A DNA stretch of 64,000 nucleotides from Vulcanococcus sp. Clear-D1 (lineage in GTDB: Bacteria; Cyanobacteriota; Cyanobacteriia; PCC-6307; Cyanobiaceae). Location of the stretch: the NCBI RefSeq assembly GCF_014654725.1, contig NZ_JACVZV010000039.1:1-64000 (forward strand), read 5' to 3'. The notes beneath the pieces are model-generated. The model was not told the DNA's origin. It was given only the letters and a program-made list of their open reading frames with translations, and did no database searches. A program made the position numbers and the translations under genes. This document shows positions 37,384-45,621 of the stretch, one piece after another (the first letter of the stretch is position 1; every line of letters begins with the position of its first letter).

Positions 37384-39723
37384 ATGCTCCAGGCGGTGAC
37401 CGGCACAGCGTCAGCGGCAGCCCTGGACGCCCCCTTGACTCCGCCTGCGCCCCTGGGCCTGCGCCCAATCCACGGCCCCGCCGATTACGGCATCCAGCTG
37501 CCCGAGTGGCTCTGCCGCTGCATCGAGCACGTGCCTCCCGGCGTTGGTGATAGCTGTCCCACCGATGCGGAGGGCCTGCTCGCCGCCGCCTTCCACTTCG
37601 CCTTTCAATTGCACGACGGCCAGGTGCGGGCCAGCGGTGAGCCTTACATCTGTCATCCCGTCGCCGTTGCGGATTTGCTGCGCGACATCGGTGCCAGCGC
37701 GGGCGTGATTGCCGCCGGTTTTCTGCACGACGTTGTTGAAGACACCGACGTCACCCCTGAAGAGATCGAGCAGCACTTCGGCGCCGAGGTGCGCGGGCTG
37801 GTGGAGGGCGTGACCAAGCTCGGCGGGATTCACTTCACCAACAAAACCGAGGCCCAGGCGGAGAACCTGCGGCGCATGTTCCTAGCCATGGCCAGCGACA
37901 TCCGCGTGGTGCTGGTGAAGCTGGCGGATCGGCTCCACAACATGCGCACCCTCGGGGCGCTCAAGCCGGAGAAGCAGCAGCGCATCGCCCGCGAAACCCG
38001 CGAGATCTACGGCCCGCTGGCCAACCGTCTCGGCATCGGCCGCTTCAAGTGGGAGCTGGAGGATCTGGCCTTCAAGATCCTCGAACCCGAGGCTTACCGC
38101 GATGTGCAGCAGCAGGTGGCGAGCAAGCGCAGCGATCGGGAGGAGCGCCTCGGTGTCACCGTGCAGCTGCTGCGCGATCGCCTTGCGGCGGTGGGTTTGG
38201 CCGACTGCGAGGTGAGCGGCCGGCCCAAGCATCTCTATGGCATCTGGAGCAAAATGGAGCGCCAGCAGAAGGCGTTCCACGAGATCTACGACGTGGCCGC
38301 TCTGCGGATCATCTGCCCCAATCTCGAGAGTTGTTATCGGGCGTTGGCAGTGGTGCACGACACCTTCCGCCCGATTCCTGGCCGCTTCAAGGACTACATC
38401 GGCCTGCCCAAACCCAACGGCTATCAATCCCTGCATACGGCGGTGATCGGTCGCCATCGTCCGATCGAAGTGCAGATCCGCACCGCTGAAATGCACCGCG
38501 TGGCGGAGTTCGGCATCGCCGCCCATTGGAAATACAAGGAGGGCGGCTCGCCCGCGGCCACCGGTGCTGATGCGGAGCGCTTCAACTGGCTTCGGCAGCT
38601 GGTGGATTGGCAGAAGGATGGCGTCGGCGACGACAGCAACGACTTCCTGCGTTCGATCAAGGAAGACCTCTTCGATGAGGAGGTCTTTGTGTTTACCCCC
38701 AAGGGTGATGTGGTGGGCCTGCGCAAGGGTTCCACGGCCGTGGATTTCGCCTATCGCATTCACTCGGAAGTGGGGAACCACTGCCAGGGCGTTCGTATCA
38801 ATGACCGCCTCTCCCCCCTGGCCACGCCGCTGCAGAACGGCGACTTTGTGCAGGTGGTGACCTCGAAATCCGCCCACCCCAGCCTCGATTGGCTGAATTT
38901 TGTGGCGACCCCCACCGCCCGCAATCGCATCCGCCAGTGGTACAAGAAAAGCCACCGCGAAGAGAACATTCAACGCGGCACTGCAATGCTCGAGCGCGAA
39001 TTGGGTCGCGATGGCTTCGACGCCCTGCTGCATGGCGAGGCGATGGCCAAGGTGGCGCGCCGCTGCAATCTGGTGGCCACCGAAGATCTCCTCGCTGCCA
39101 TCGGTTTTGGCGGCGTCACCCTGCATCAGGTGCTCAATCGCCTGCGGGAGGAGCTGCGCCTGGCCTCCGCCGAGGCTCAACCGGTGCTCAGCAATGAAGA
39201 GCTGGCCCGCAAGGTGGAAGCGCAGGCGGCTGCCGCCCCGGTGGCTCCGGTCAGTACCCACGGAGAAGCCAGCCCGATCCTGGGGTTGGAAGGCTTGGAA
39301 TACCGCCTGGGCGGCTGCTGCAGCCCCCTGCCCGGCGAAACCATCGTGGGCACGGTGGCTCTCGGCAACCACGGCATCACGATTCACCGCCAAGACTGCG
39401 CCAATCTCAGCGCTGTGCCGGTGGAGCGCCGTCTGCCGGTGCAGTGGAATCCGCAGGCTGCCGAGGCGTTGCGCCGCCGCTACCCGGTGCAGCTGCGCAT
39501 CGAGGTCCTCGATCGCGTTGGCGTGCTCAAGGACATCCTCACCCGCCTCTCCGATTACCGCATCAACGTGAGCGATGCGCGCGTACGCACCAATCCCGGC
39601 AAGCCGGCTCGCATCGATCTGCGGGTGGAGTTGCAGAGCGCGCACCAGCTGCGCGACACCCTGGATCAGATCCGCTCGATGGCGGATGTGCTCGATATCG
39701 CCCGCACCGGCATCGGTTCGTGA
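37384..39723 (+). CDS. spoT: Bifunctional (p)ppGpp synthetase/hydrolase (RelA/SpoT)
   Basis: This 779-residue enzyme makes and degrades the stringent alarmone. The HD hydrolase domain (about residues 60-230) contains FLHDVVEDTD. The synthetase domain follows (about 265-410) with YGIWSKMERQQKAFHEIYD and RFKDYIGLPKPNGYQSLHT; the RFKD form marks bifunctional enzymes. A TGS domain (VFTPKGDVVGLRKGSTAVDFAYRIH), a helical region with the zinc-finger-like CCSPLPGE and a C-terminal ACT domain complete the family architecture. ATG 37384 is chosen; the frame is open further upstream without domain content. Its TGA overlaps the ClC gene start. Confidence 0.96.
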   Translation: MLQAVTGTASAAALDAPLTPPAPLGLRPIHGPADYGIQLPEWLCRCIEHVPPGVGDSCPTDAEGLLAAAFHFAFQLHDGQVRASGEPYICHPVAVADLLRDIGASAGVIAAGFLHDVVEDTDVTPEEIEQHFGAEVRGLVEGVTKLGGIHFTNKTEAQAENLRRMFLAMASDIRVVLVKLADRLHNMRTLGALKPEKQQRIARETREIYGPLANRLGIGRFKWELEDLAFKILEPEAYRDVQQQVASKRSDREERLGVTVQLLRDRLAAVGLADCEVSGRPKHLYGIWSKMERQQKAFHEIYDVAALRIICPNLESCYRALAVVHDTFRPIPGRFKDYIGLPKPNGYQSLHTAVIGRHRPIEVQIRTAEMHRVAEFGIAAHWKYKEGGSPAATGADAERFNWLRQLVDWQKDGVGDDSNDFLRSIKEDLFDEEVFVFTPKGDVVGLRKGSTAVDFAYRIHSEVGNHCQGVRINDRLSPLATPLQNGDFVQVVTSKSAHPSLDWLNFVATPTARNRIRQWYKKSHREENIQRGTAMLERELGRDGFDALLHGEAMAKVARRCNLVATEDLLAAIGFGGVTLHQVLNRLREELRLASAEAQPVLSNEELARKVEAQAAAAPVAPVSTHGEASPILGLEGLEYRLGGCCSPLPGETIVGTVALGNHGITIHRQDCANLSAVPVERRLPVQWNPQAAEALRRRYPVQLRIEVLDRVGVLKDILTRLSDYRINVSDARVRTNPGKPARIDLRVELQSAHQLRDTLDQIRSMADVLDIARTGIGS

Positions 39724-40988
39724 ACGCCCGCCACAACGCTCTTGGAGCGTTGCTGATTTGGCTCGGGCTGGGATTGTTGCTTGGGCTGGCGGAGTGGCCC
39801 TATCAACTGCTCTCCGAACTGGGTTTTCTGGTGCAACGGCGCCTGTGGCTGCAGGCCCAGGCTCCTCATGGGTCGGCGGCTGCGCTGGTGTTCGCAGGCA
39901 CGTTGGCGATGCTGTGGCTGGCTTGGGGACCGCTGGCCCGGGGCGGTGGTGGTGGCCTCACACCGGTGCTGGTGCTGCAGCGCAGCTCTACGGAGGCCTC
40001 CACGCAGAACCCCGCCTTGGAACGGCTTGAGCTGGGGGTTCAGCTGCGGCGGTTGCCGTTGATCGTGTTGACCCATCTGGCTGGGCTCACCGTGGGCGTG
40101 GAATCTCCCTCGGCTGCGCTCGGTGCCTCGTTGCTGTTGGCTGTGCGGCGCCGCTGGCCTCACATCCAGGCCTGGGCTGCTTTGCCGATTCCCCTGCTGG
40201 CTGCCATCGGGGGTGGCGCCGGCTTGGGGGCGGCCTTCCGCTCACCGCTGCTGGGCGTGGCCTATGCGATCGAAGAGCTCAGCCGCGAGAAGGGGTTGTC
40301 GATGGTGCTGCCCACGTTGCTGCTGGCCGGAAGTGGTGCGGTGGTGGCAACAACACTCGGGCAGCCGGCACGGCTTGGGGGGCTGACCCTTGGGCTGCTG
40401 GACAGCGCTGTTTGGCCCTGGGCTCTGCTGCTCACGGTGCTGGGGGCGGGCTTGGGAGCGCTGTTCGTGCGGTTGTTGATTCCCTTGGCCCATGGGCTGG
40501 CGGTTCGCCTGCGCGCGCAGCGGATCAGGGCCGCTGCGCTTGTGGCGGCACTCCTCACGCTCCTGGCCTGGATCAGCGGTGGCCTGAGCCTCAACGATGG
40601 GTCTCTTTCGCTGGCCGCGGCACTCCAGGGTGATGGCGGCGGCTCGCTGGGCACCTTGCTGTGTCGCTTTTTGGCGTCGCTGATCAGCATTGCCGCCGGT
40701 GCCCCGGGCGGTCTGATGCACGACACGATGACGCTCGGTGCCCTGCTGGCCAGCCCGCTCACCGGACTGCCCGCCGTGGCCCGTGCGCAGCTGGCAGCCA
40801 TCGGTGCCGCCGCCTTGTTCGCCGCCGCCAACCGCACGCCCCTGTTCTGCGCCCTGTTTGTGTTCACGCTGCAGGGCGATCCACAGCTGCTGGTGCCGTT
40901 GTTGCTCGCCAGCGCTGTTAGTGCAGAACTGGCTGAGCCGTGGCGCGGCAGCACCTGGAATGAAGCGCAGCTGGCGGCATCGTCCTGA
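39720..40988 (+). CDS. ClC-family chloride channel/antiporter
   Basis: A 422-residue membrane protein with about ten hydrophobic segments. ClC motifs are present in altered form: GVESPSAALGAS for the GREGP gate region (the gating Glu is kept), GGGAGLGAAFRSPLLGVAYAIEE, and GAPGGLMHDTMTLGALL for the GxFxP region. The first anion-site motif reads GGGGLTPVL in place of GSGIP. Channel or Cl-/H+ exchange cannot be told apart. GTG 39720 overlaps the stop of the ppGpp gene by 3 bases, which supports this start over the longer open frame that shadows it. Confidence 0.87.
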   Translation: MNARHNALGALLIWLGLGLLLGLAEWPYQLLSELGFLVQRRLWLQAQAPHGSAAALVFAGTLAMLWLAWGPLARGGGGGLTPVLVLQRSSTEASTQNPALERLELGVQLRRLPLIVLTHLAGLTVGVESPSAALGASLLLAVRRRWPHIQAWAALPIPLLAAIGGGAGLGAAFRSPLLGVAYAIEELSREKGLSMVLPTLLLAGSGAVVATTLGQPARLGGLTLGLLDSAVWPWALLLTVLGAGLGALFVRLLIPLAHGLAVRLRAQRIRAAALVAALLTLLAWISGGLSLNDGSLSLAAALQGDGGGSLGTLLCRFLASLISIAAGAPGGLMHDTMTLGALLASPLTGLPAVARAQLAAIGAAALFAAANRTPLFCALFVFTLQGDPQLLVPLLLASAVSAELAEPWRGSTWNEAQLAASS

Positions 40989-41076
40989 TCCGCCAACACA
41001 ACCGGATGCTGGTGGCCTGCACTACAGCTGCAAGCGATGGCAGCTCCTACGACGGGGTGATGCTGCAGCCGATGCC

Positions 41077-41265
41077 ATGACCTCCGAACAGGCCGCTCAA
41101 CTGATCGACGACACCCTGGATCTGGTGCATCAGCGCTTGATCTCGCTGGAGCACGAGCAGCAGATCCAGGCGCATCAGGCCCTCAGCGAGGAGTTCCGCG
41201 AATGGCGCCATCCCAGCGGTGGGCATATCGATCTGATGGTCTGCCCGGGATTCCCGCCGAGCTGA
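41077..41265 (+). CDS. Small hypothetical protein upstream of mnmE
   Basis: A 62-residue acidic protein, MTSEQAAQLIDDTLDLVHQ at the start, almost entirely helical, with a short C-terminal tail ending PGFPPS. It has no signal peptide. It begins 88 bases after the ClC gene and ends 46 bases before mnmE. A similar small protein beside mnmE is plausible in related cyanobacteria, but I cannot name a family. Confidence 0.5.
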   Translation: MTSEQAAQLIDDTLDLVHQRLISLEHEQQIQAHQALSEEFREWRHPSGGHIDLMVCPGFPPS

Positions 41266-41311
41266 GGTTTTTCGCCCCGGGGGACACTGGAGGCATCGCC
41301 TGCCTCCCGCT

Positions 41312-42670
41312 TTGCCGGACGACACCATCGCTGCTGTGGCTACGGCTATTGCCCCCGGTGAGGGCAGTGTGGCCATCGTGCGGGTGTCAGGTCCTGAGGC
41401 TGAGACCATTGGCCAACGCCTGTTTGTGGCCCCTGGTCATCAGACCTGGGAGAGCCATCGGGTGCTCTACGGCCATGTATGCGATCCCGCTAGTGGCGAG
41501 CGCGTGGATGAGGCGCTGCTGCTGTTGATGCGGGCCCCGCGCAGCTTCACCCGCGAAACGGTGGTGGAGTTCCACTGCCATGGCGGCTTGATCAGCGTGC
41601 AGCGGGTGCTCGAGCTGGTGCTGGCCAGCGGTGCCCGCCGTGCCCTGCCCGGTGAGTTCAGCCAGCGGGCGTTTCTCAATGGCCGGCTGGATCTCACCCG
41701 CGCCGAGGCGATCAGCGAGCTCGTCACGGCCCGCAGCCGCCGGGCCGCCCAGCTGGCGATGGCGGGCCTCGATGGAGGGTTGCAGGCCCAGATCGCTGGC
41801 CTGCGGGAGCGGTTGCTGGATCAGCTTGCGGAGCTAGAAGCGCGGGTGGACTTCGAAGATGATCTGCCGCCCCTGGATAGCGATGCCGTGGCCGCTGAGC
41901 TGGGAGCGGTGCAGGCCGAACTGGAGCAGTTGGTGGCTGATGGCGAGCGCGGCCAGCTGCTGCGCGATGGCCTGCGCGTGGCGATCGTGGGACGCCCCAA
42001 CGTGGGCAAGTCCAGCCTGCTGAACCGGCTGAGCTGCAGTGAGCGGGCCATCGTGACCGACCTGCCCGGCACCACCCGTGATCTGGTGGAGAGTGAGCTG
42101 GTGCTCCAAGGCGTGCCTCTCACCCTGCTCGATACGGCAGGCATCCGATCCACAAGCGATCGGGTGGAGCAGATCGGCATTGAGCGCAGTCACTCCGCTC
42201 TGCAGGCCGCCGATGCGGTGTTGCTGCTGTTTGATCTCAGCGTTGGTTGGTGCGCCGACGACGCAGCGCTGCGCGATCTGGTGCCGGAGGGGGTGCCCCT
42301 CTTGGTGGTAGGCAACAAGGCCGATCAGTTCGCGGCAGGCACCAGCCCCCCGTCAACAGAGGCGGACGTCTGTATCAGCGCCCTCACGGGTGCGGGCGAG
42401 AGTGATCTGGTGGCGCAGCTGCTGGCCCGCTGCGGCCACAGCGACCCCCAGGGCGTGCAGTTGGCCCTGAACCGCAGGCAGCAGGATCTGGCCGCGGCTG
42501 CGGCGGCCAGTCTTGGCGCCAGCTTGGAGGCGGCCCGGCAGCAGCTGCCTTGGGATTTCTGGACCATTGATCTGCGCGCCGCCGTTCGCGCCCTCGGCGA
42601 GATCACGGGGGAGGAGGTGAGTGAAGCCGTGCTCGATCGGGTGTTCTCCCGCTTCTGCATTGGCAAATGA
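41312..42670 (+). CDS. mnmE: tRNA uridine-5-carboxymethylaminomethyl modification GTPase
   Basis: MnmE, with MnmG, modifies the wobble uridine of several tRNAs. The 452-residue protein has the folate-binding N-terminal domain (DTIAAVATAIAPGEGSVAIVRVSG, then VVEFHCHGG). A helical domain hosts the inserted G domain with G1 GRPNVGKSS, G2 GTTRD, G3 DTAGIR and G4 GNKADQF. The C-terminal FCIGK motif supplies the catalytic Cys. The start appears to be TTG 41312, since no ATG/GTG lies at the usual position; it directly precedes PDDTIAAVA. Confidence 0.95.
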   Translation: MPDDTIAAVATAIAPGEGSVAIVRVSGPEAETIGQRLFVAPGHQTWESHRVLYGHVCDPASGERVDEALLLLMRAPRSFTRETVVEFHCHGGLISVQRVLELVLASGARRALPGEFSQRAFLNGRLDLTRAEAISELVTARSRRAAQLAMAGLDGGLQAQIAGLRERLLDQLAELEARVDFEDDLPPLDSDAVAAELGAVQAELEQLVADGERGQLLRDGLRVAIVGRPNVGKSSLLNRLSCSERAIVTDLPGTTRDLVESELVLQGVPLTLLDTAGIRSTSDRVEQIGIERSHSALQAADAVLLLFDLSVGWCADDAALRDLVPEGVPLLVVGNKADQFAAGTSPPSTEADVCISALTGAGESDLVAQLLARCGHSDPQGVQLALNRRQQDLAAAAAASLGASLEAARQQLPWDFWTIDLRAAVRALGEITGEEVSEAVLDRVFSRFCIGK

Positions 42671-42778
42671 AGCCGTAGGCCCTGCCGTCAGACAATGAGA
42701 CCACGACACGGGGGCTTCCATGGCTGATCCACTGGCTGGGCGCAGTCCCATGCAGCAGGCGCCAAGGCGGTTGCTCTG

Positions 42779-43651
42779 ATGGGTGTGTCTCTTGATCTCA
42801 CACCTCAGCTCCGCGCCCAGCTTCAGGGCTGGCTCGCGGAGGATCTGGGCCGCGGCGATCTCAGTGCACCAGCCCTGCAGGGTTGTGCGGGCCGCGCGCA
42901 CTGGATCGCCAAGGCCGAGGGGCGCTTCTGCGGGGGTGTGCTGCTTGAACCGTTGTTGCATCAGCTCGATCCCAGGGCCCAGGTGCGGTTGCTGGTGGCC
43001 GAAGGAGCGCCGGTGATGCCGGGGCAGCGCTTGCTGGAGCTGGAGGGTTCAGCCGCGGCGTTGGTGGCGGTGGAGCGCACGGCTCTCAACCTGGCCATGC
43101 GGCTCTCGGGGATTGCAACCGCAACGGCTGTGCTCGTGGCTGAGCTCGCTGGCACGGGGGTGCAGTTGGCCGACACCCGTAAGACCACGCCAGGCCTGCG
43201 GGTGTTGGAGAAATATGCGGTGCGCTGCGGTGGTGGGGTGAACCACCGCATGGGCCTCGACGATGCCGCCATGCTCAAGGAAAACCATCTGGCCTGGGCT
43301 GGTGGGGTGCGTGCGGCGGTGGCTGCGGTGCAGGCTTCAGCCCCCTGGCCGGCTCGGGTGATCGTGGAAGCGGAAACCGAGCAGCAGGCGTGTGAGGCCG
43401 TGGATGCCGGTGCCGATGGTGTGCTGTTGGATGAGTTCAGCCCTGAAGCGTTGCTGGCGTTGGTGCCGCAGCTGCGCCAGCGCGCCGCCTCCCGCGTGGG
43501 CGCCGCGCCGGTTGTGCTGGAGGCATCCGGGGTGCAACCGGAACCGGAGCAGCTGGCGGCCTATGCCGCCACTGGGATCGATCTGATCTCGACCAGTGCG
43601 CCGGTGACCCGTAGCCGCTGGCTGGATCTGAGCATGCGCTTCGCTGGTTAA
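42779..43651 (+). CDS. nadC: Nicotinate-nucleotide pyrophosphorylase (carboxylating)
   Basis: NadC converts quinolinate and PRPP to nicotinate mononucleotide in de novo NAD synthesis. The 290-residue enzyme shows EDLGRGDLS, AVERTALNLAMRLSGIAT and the active-site block TRKTTPGLRVLEKYAVRCGGGVNHRMGLDD. MLKENH, VEAE and the phosphate-binding VLEASGVQP follow. All key Arg, Lys and His residues are present. ATG 42779 begins just after a 108-base gap from mnmE. Confidence 0.95.
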   Translation: MGVSLDLTPQLRAQLQGWLAEDLGRGDLSAPALQGCAGRAHWIAKAEGRFCGGVLLEPLLHQLDPRAQVRLLVAEGAPVMPGQRLLELEGSAAALVAVERTALNLAMRLSGIATATAVLVAELAGTGVQLADTRKTTPGLRVLEKYAVRCGGGVNHRMGLDDAAMLKENHLAWAGGVRAAVAAVQASAPWPARVIVEAETEQQACEAVDAGADGVLLDEFSPEALLALVPQLRQRAASRVGAAPVVLEASGVQPEPEQLAAYAATGIDLISTSAPVTRSRWLDLSMRFAG

Positions 43652-43738
43652 TTGGATTGCACGTGTGTGCAGTCGCATCCAGATCTGTTGCTTTCGCACC
43701 ATGCCCTTTACCTTGAGGGGGCGAACTCTGACTGCGAC

Positions 43739-44494
43739 ATGAAGTTCCCGGTGCTCAAGGGCTGGATGGTGGGCTCAGGGCAGCGGCCGCTTCGCAAACA
43801 GCTCGCGATCACGCTGTCTGCCATTTTTGCGCTCTCGATTCTGGTGGCGGTGCTGCTGCTTAATCAGTTGTTTGGCCTTCAGGCGCGCAACCTGATTGAT
43901 CAGCGCTCCAGTTTCTTCATGGATGCCATGTTGGCTGTGCGCGAATACACCAGTAAAGATGTCAACCCCATCGTTGCTCCCCTGAATGAGGGGCCAGGTG
44001 GCTTCCGGCCCGAATCGGTGCCCAGTTATTCAGCCCAAACGGTGTTTGCCTATCTGAAAGCTAAACCCGATTATCGCGATTATTCCTACCGAGAAGCAGC
44101 GCTCAATCCCACCAACCTGCGCGACAAGGCCGACAGCTTTGAAACCGGTGTGATTGAGCGTTTTCGCAGTGACCCCTCTCTCGCCACGTTGGCGGGCGAG
44201 AAGAGCACACCACTGGGGTCGATGCATTTCGTGGCCCGGCCGATCAAGATCACCAAAGAGAGCTGCCTGGTTTGCCACTCCACCCCCGATCGGGCCCCGG
44301 CCAGTCAGTTGCTCACCTACGGGGACAGCACCGGTTTTGGCTGGAAGCTCAACGAGATCGTGGGTGCTCAGATCGTGACGGTGCCCCAGAAGGCTGTTTT
44401 TGAGGCCAAGGACCGTTCGCTGTTCACCACGGCGCTGTTGTTCGTGATCGCCTTTGTGGCGGTTGGTCTGATTACCAACAGTGTGCTGAATTAG
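43739..44494 (+). CDS. DUF3365 membrane haem-type sensor, truncated by an amber codon before its HAMP
   Basis: A 251-residue protein of the DUF3365 (Tll0287-like) family, a periplasmic c-type haem sensor. After an N-terminal membrane helix (about residues 20-42) come the extracytoplasmic domain with C176-L-V-C179-H180 (CxxCH haem motif), GSMHFVARPI and GFGWKLNEIVGAQIVTVP. A second membrane helix (SLFTTALLFVIAFVAVGLI) leads to NSVLN, then TAG at 44492-44494. The same frame continues at once with a complete HAMP segment, which homologs carry in the same chain. The gene is thus split, or the amber codon is read through. Downstream genes overlap head to tail, pointing to a signalling operon. Confidence 0.8.
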   Translation: MKFPVLKGWMVGSGQRPLRKQLAITLSAIFALSILVAVLLLNQLFGLQARNLIDQRSSFFMDAMLAVREYTSKDVNPIVAPLNEGPGGFRPESVPSYSAQTVFAYLKAKPDYRDYSYREAALNPTNLRDKADSFETGVIERFRSDPSLATLAGEKSTPLGSMHFVARPIKITKESCLVCHSTPDRAPASQLLTYGDSTGFGWKLNEIVGAQIVTVPQKAVFEAKDRSLFTTALLFVIAFVAVGLITNSVLN

Positions 44495-44683
44495 TTGATC
44501 CTGCGTCCGATGCGGGAGATCAGCCGCAAGGCGGAGGAGGCCAGTGTCACCCCTGCCACTGTGTCCTTCGATGAGCGCAGCCGTAGCGATGAGATCGGCC
44601 TGTTGGCGCGCAGCTTTGAACGGATGAAGCAGAGCCTGGCCATCTCCATGCAAATGCTCAAGGACCGGCAAGGGCGTCCATGA
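44495..44683 (+). CDS. Detached HAMP segment following the DUF3365 sensor
   Basis: Sixty-two residues starting with TTG directly after the amber codon of the sensor gene and in the same frame: RPMREISRKAEEASVT, then RSDEIGLLARSFERMKQSLAISM, a textbook HAMP pair of helices with the DEIGxL core. It ends DRQGRP, and its TGA overlaps the ATG of the next gene by 4 bases. It could be made by readthrough of the TAG, by restart at TTG 44495 (TAGTTG), or be lost if the gene is decayed. A HAMP alone has no known function, so it is best seen as part of the split sensor gene. Confidence 0.6.
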   Translation: MILRPMREISRKAEEASVTPATVSFDERSRSDEIGLLARSFERMKQSLAISMQMLKDRQGRP

Positions 44684-45621
44684 GCTCTCCAGGATTGAGT
44701 TCACGCCTGCCGCTGGTGGCCATCGCCGGGCTCGCGATGAGCCTGCTGGCCTGTGGACAGCAGCCCACTTCCAAGGTGAGTCTTTGCGGTCCCACGGGTC
44801 AGCTGCGTGTTGGTCTCGTCGGTGCGGAGGAAGGGCGCGCATCCGCCGCTCAGGCGGCGTTGAGCGATCAAGACATCAGCCGCGTTCGTGATCTGCTCAC
44901 CGTTGCGAGCCAATGCGAGGTGATGCTTGAACCGGTGGCCAGTCCGGAGCAGGCCCGCCAACGCCTCGGTTCAGGTGAGTGGGACGTGGGTTTCCTGCCG
45001 CCAGGGCTGGCCGCCTTTGCCCTGGAGGGTTCAGCCGACCGCGGCTACAGCCTGCTGCGCCCCCTCGGGCAGCGCAGCCAGTCGCGCTCTCAGTTGCTGG
45101 TACGGGCGACTAGCGATCTGCGCACCCTGCAACAACTCAACGGCGCGCGGCTTGGTCTGCTGCCGCGCGGTTCGCTCACCGGGTTCTATCTGCCTCTCTA
45201 CAACCTGCATGGTTTGAGCTTGCAGTCGGTTCACTATTCCCTGAGCTACAGCGAGCTGCTCGAGCGGCTACGTGGAGGCAAGCTCGATGTGATCGCCTGG
45301 GATGCTTCATTGCCCGATCCCGGTGGTGATGTGCGGGTGATCGTGAACGACCCGAACCTGATTCCTGTGGGTGCCCTCGTGCTCAGTCAACCCCTGGTGG
45401 CTGCCGACCATCAGTCCTTTCTCAAGGTGCTCGATGAGAGCGCGCCTCAGTTGCCTCCCAGCCTTGGTTATGTGGCTGGTGTGCTGCCGGAAACCCAGGC
45501 CTTGCAACGTCTGCGCACGGTGGTCACCAATGTGGAGAGCTGGAATCTGCCGCTGGAGGGACAGCCCTACGCCGTGTATGGCCGCAAGCAGCAGCTCAAA
45601 GCTCAGGGGGTGGCTTCATGA
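44680..45621 (+). CDS. PhnD-like periplasmic binding lipoprotein
   Basis: A 313-residue protein of the phosphate/phosphonate-binding-like (PhnD/SsuA-type) periplasmic binding family. The N-terminus is a lipoprotein signal with lipobox LLAC (about residues 22-25). Binding-domain features include LRVGLVGAEEG, WDVGFLPPGLAAF, LGLLPRGSLTGFYLPLYNLHGL, LRGGKLDVIAWD and GALVLSQPLVAADHQSFLKVLDE. No ABC transporter genes are adjacent; it lies between a membrane sensor and a cyclase-kinase with 4-base overlaps both sides. This suggests a ligand-sensing role for the operon rather than uptake (inference). The ligand is unknown. Confidence 0.8.
   Translation: MSSPGLSSRLPLVAIAGLAMSLLACGQQPTSKVSLCGPTGQLRVGLVGAEEGRASAAQAALSDQDISRVRDLLTVASQCEVMLEPVASPEQARQRLGSGEWDVGFLPPGLAAFALEGSADRGYSLLRPLGQRSQSRSQLLVRATSDLRTLQQLNGARLGLLPRGSLTGFYLPLYNLHGLSLQSVHYSLSYSELLERLRGGKLDVIAWDASLPDPGGDVRVIVNDPNLIPVGALVLSQPLVAADHQSFLKVLDESAPQLPPSLGYVAGVLPETQALQRLRTVVTNVESWNLPLEGQPYAVYGRKQQLKAQGVAS

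Noticed and set aside
37882-39645. 587-codon minus-strand frame
   Set aside because: It mirrors the ppGpp synthetase gene with His/Ala/Gly-rich composition typical of antisense shadows in GC-rich DNA.
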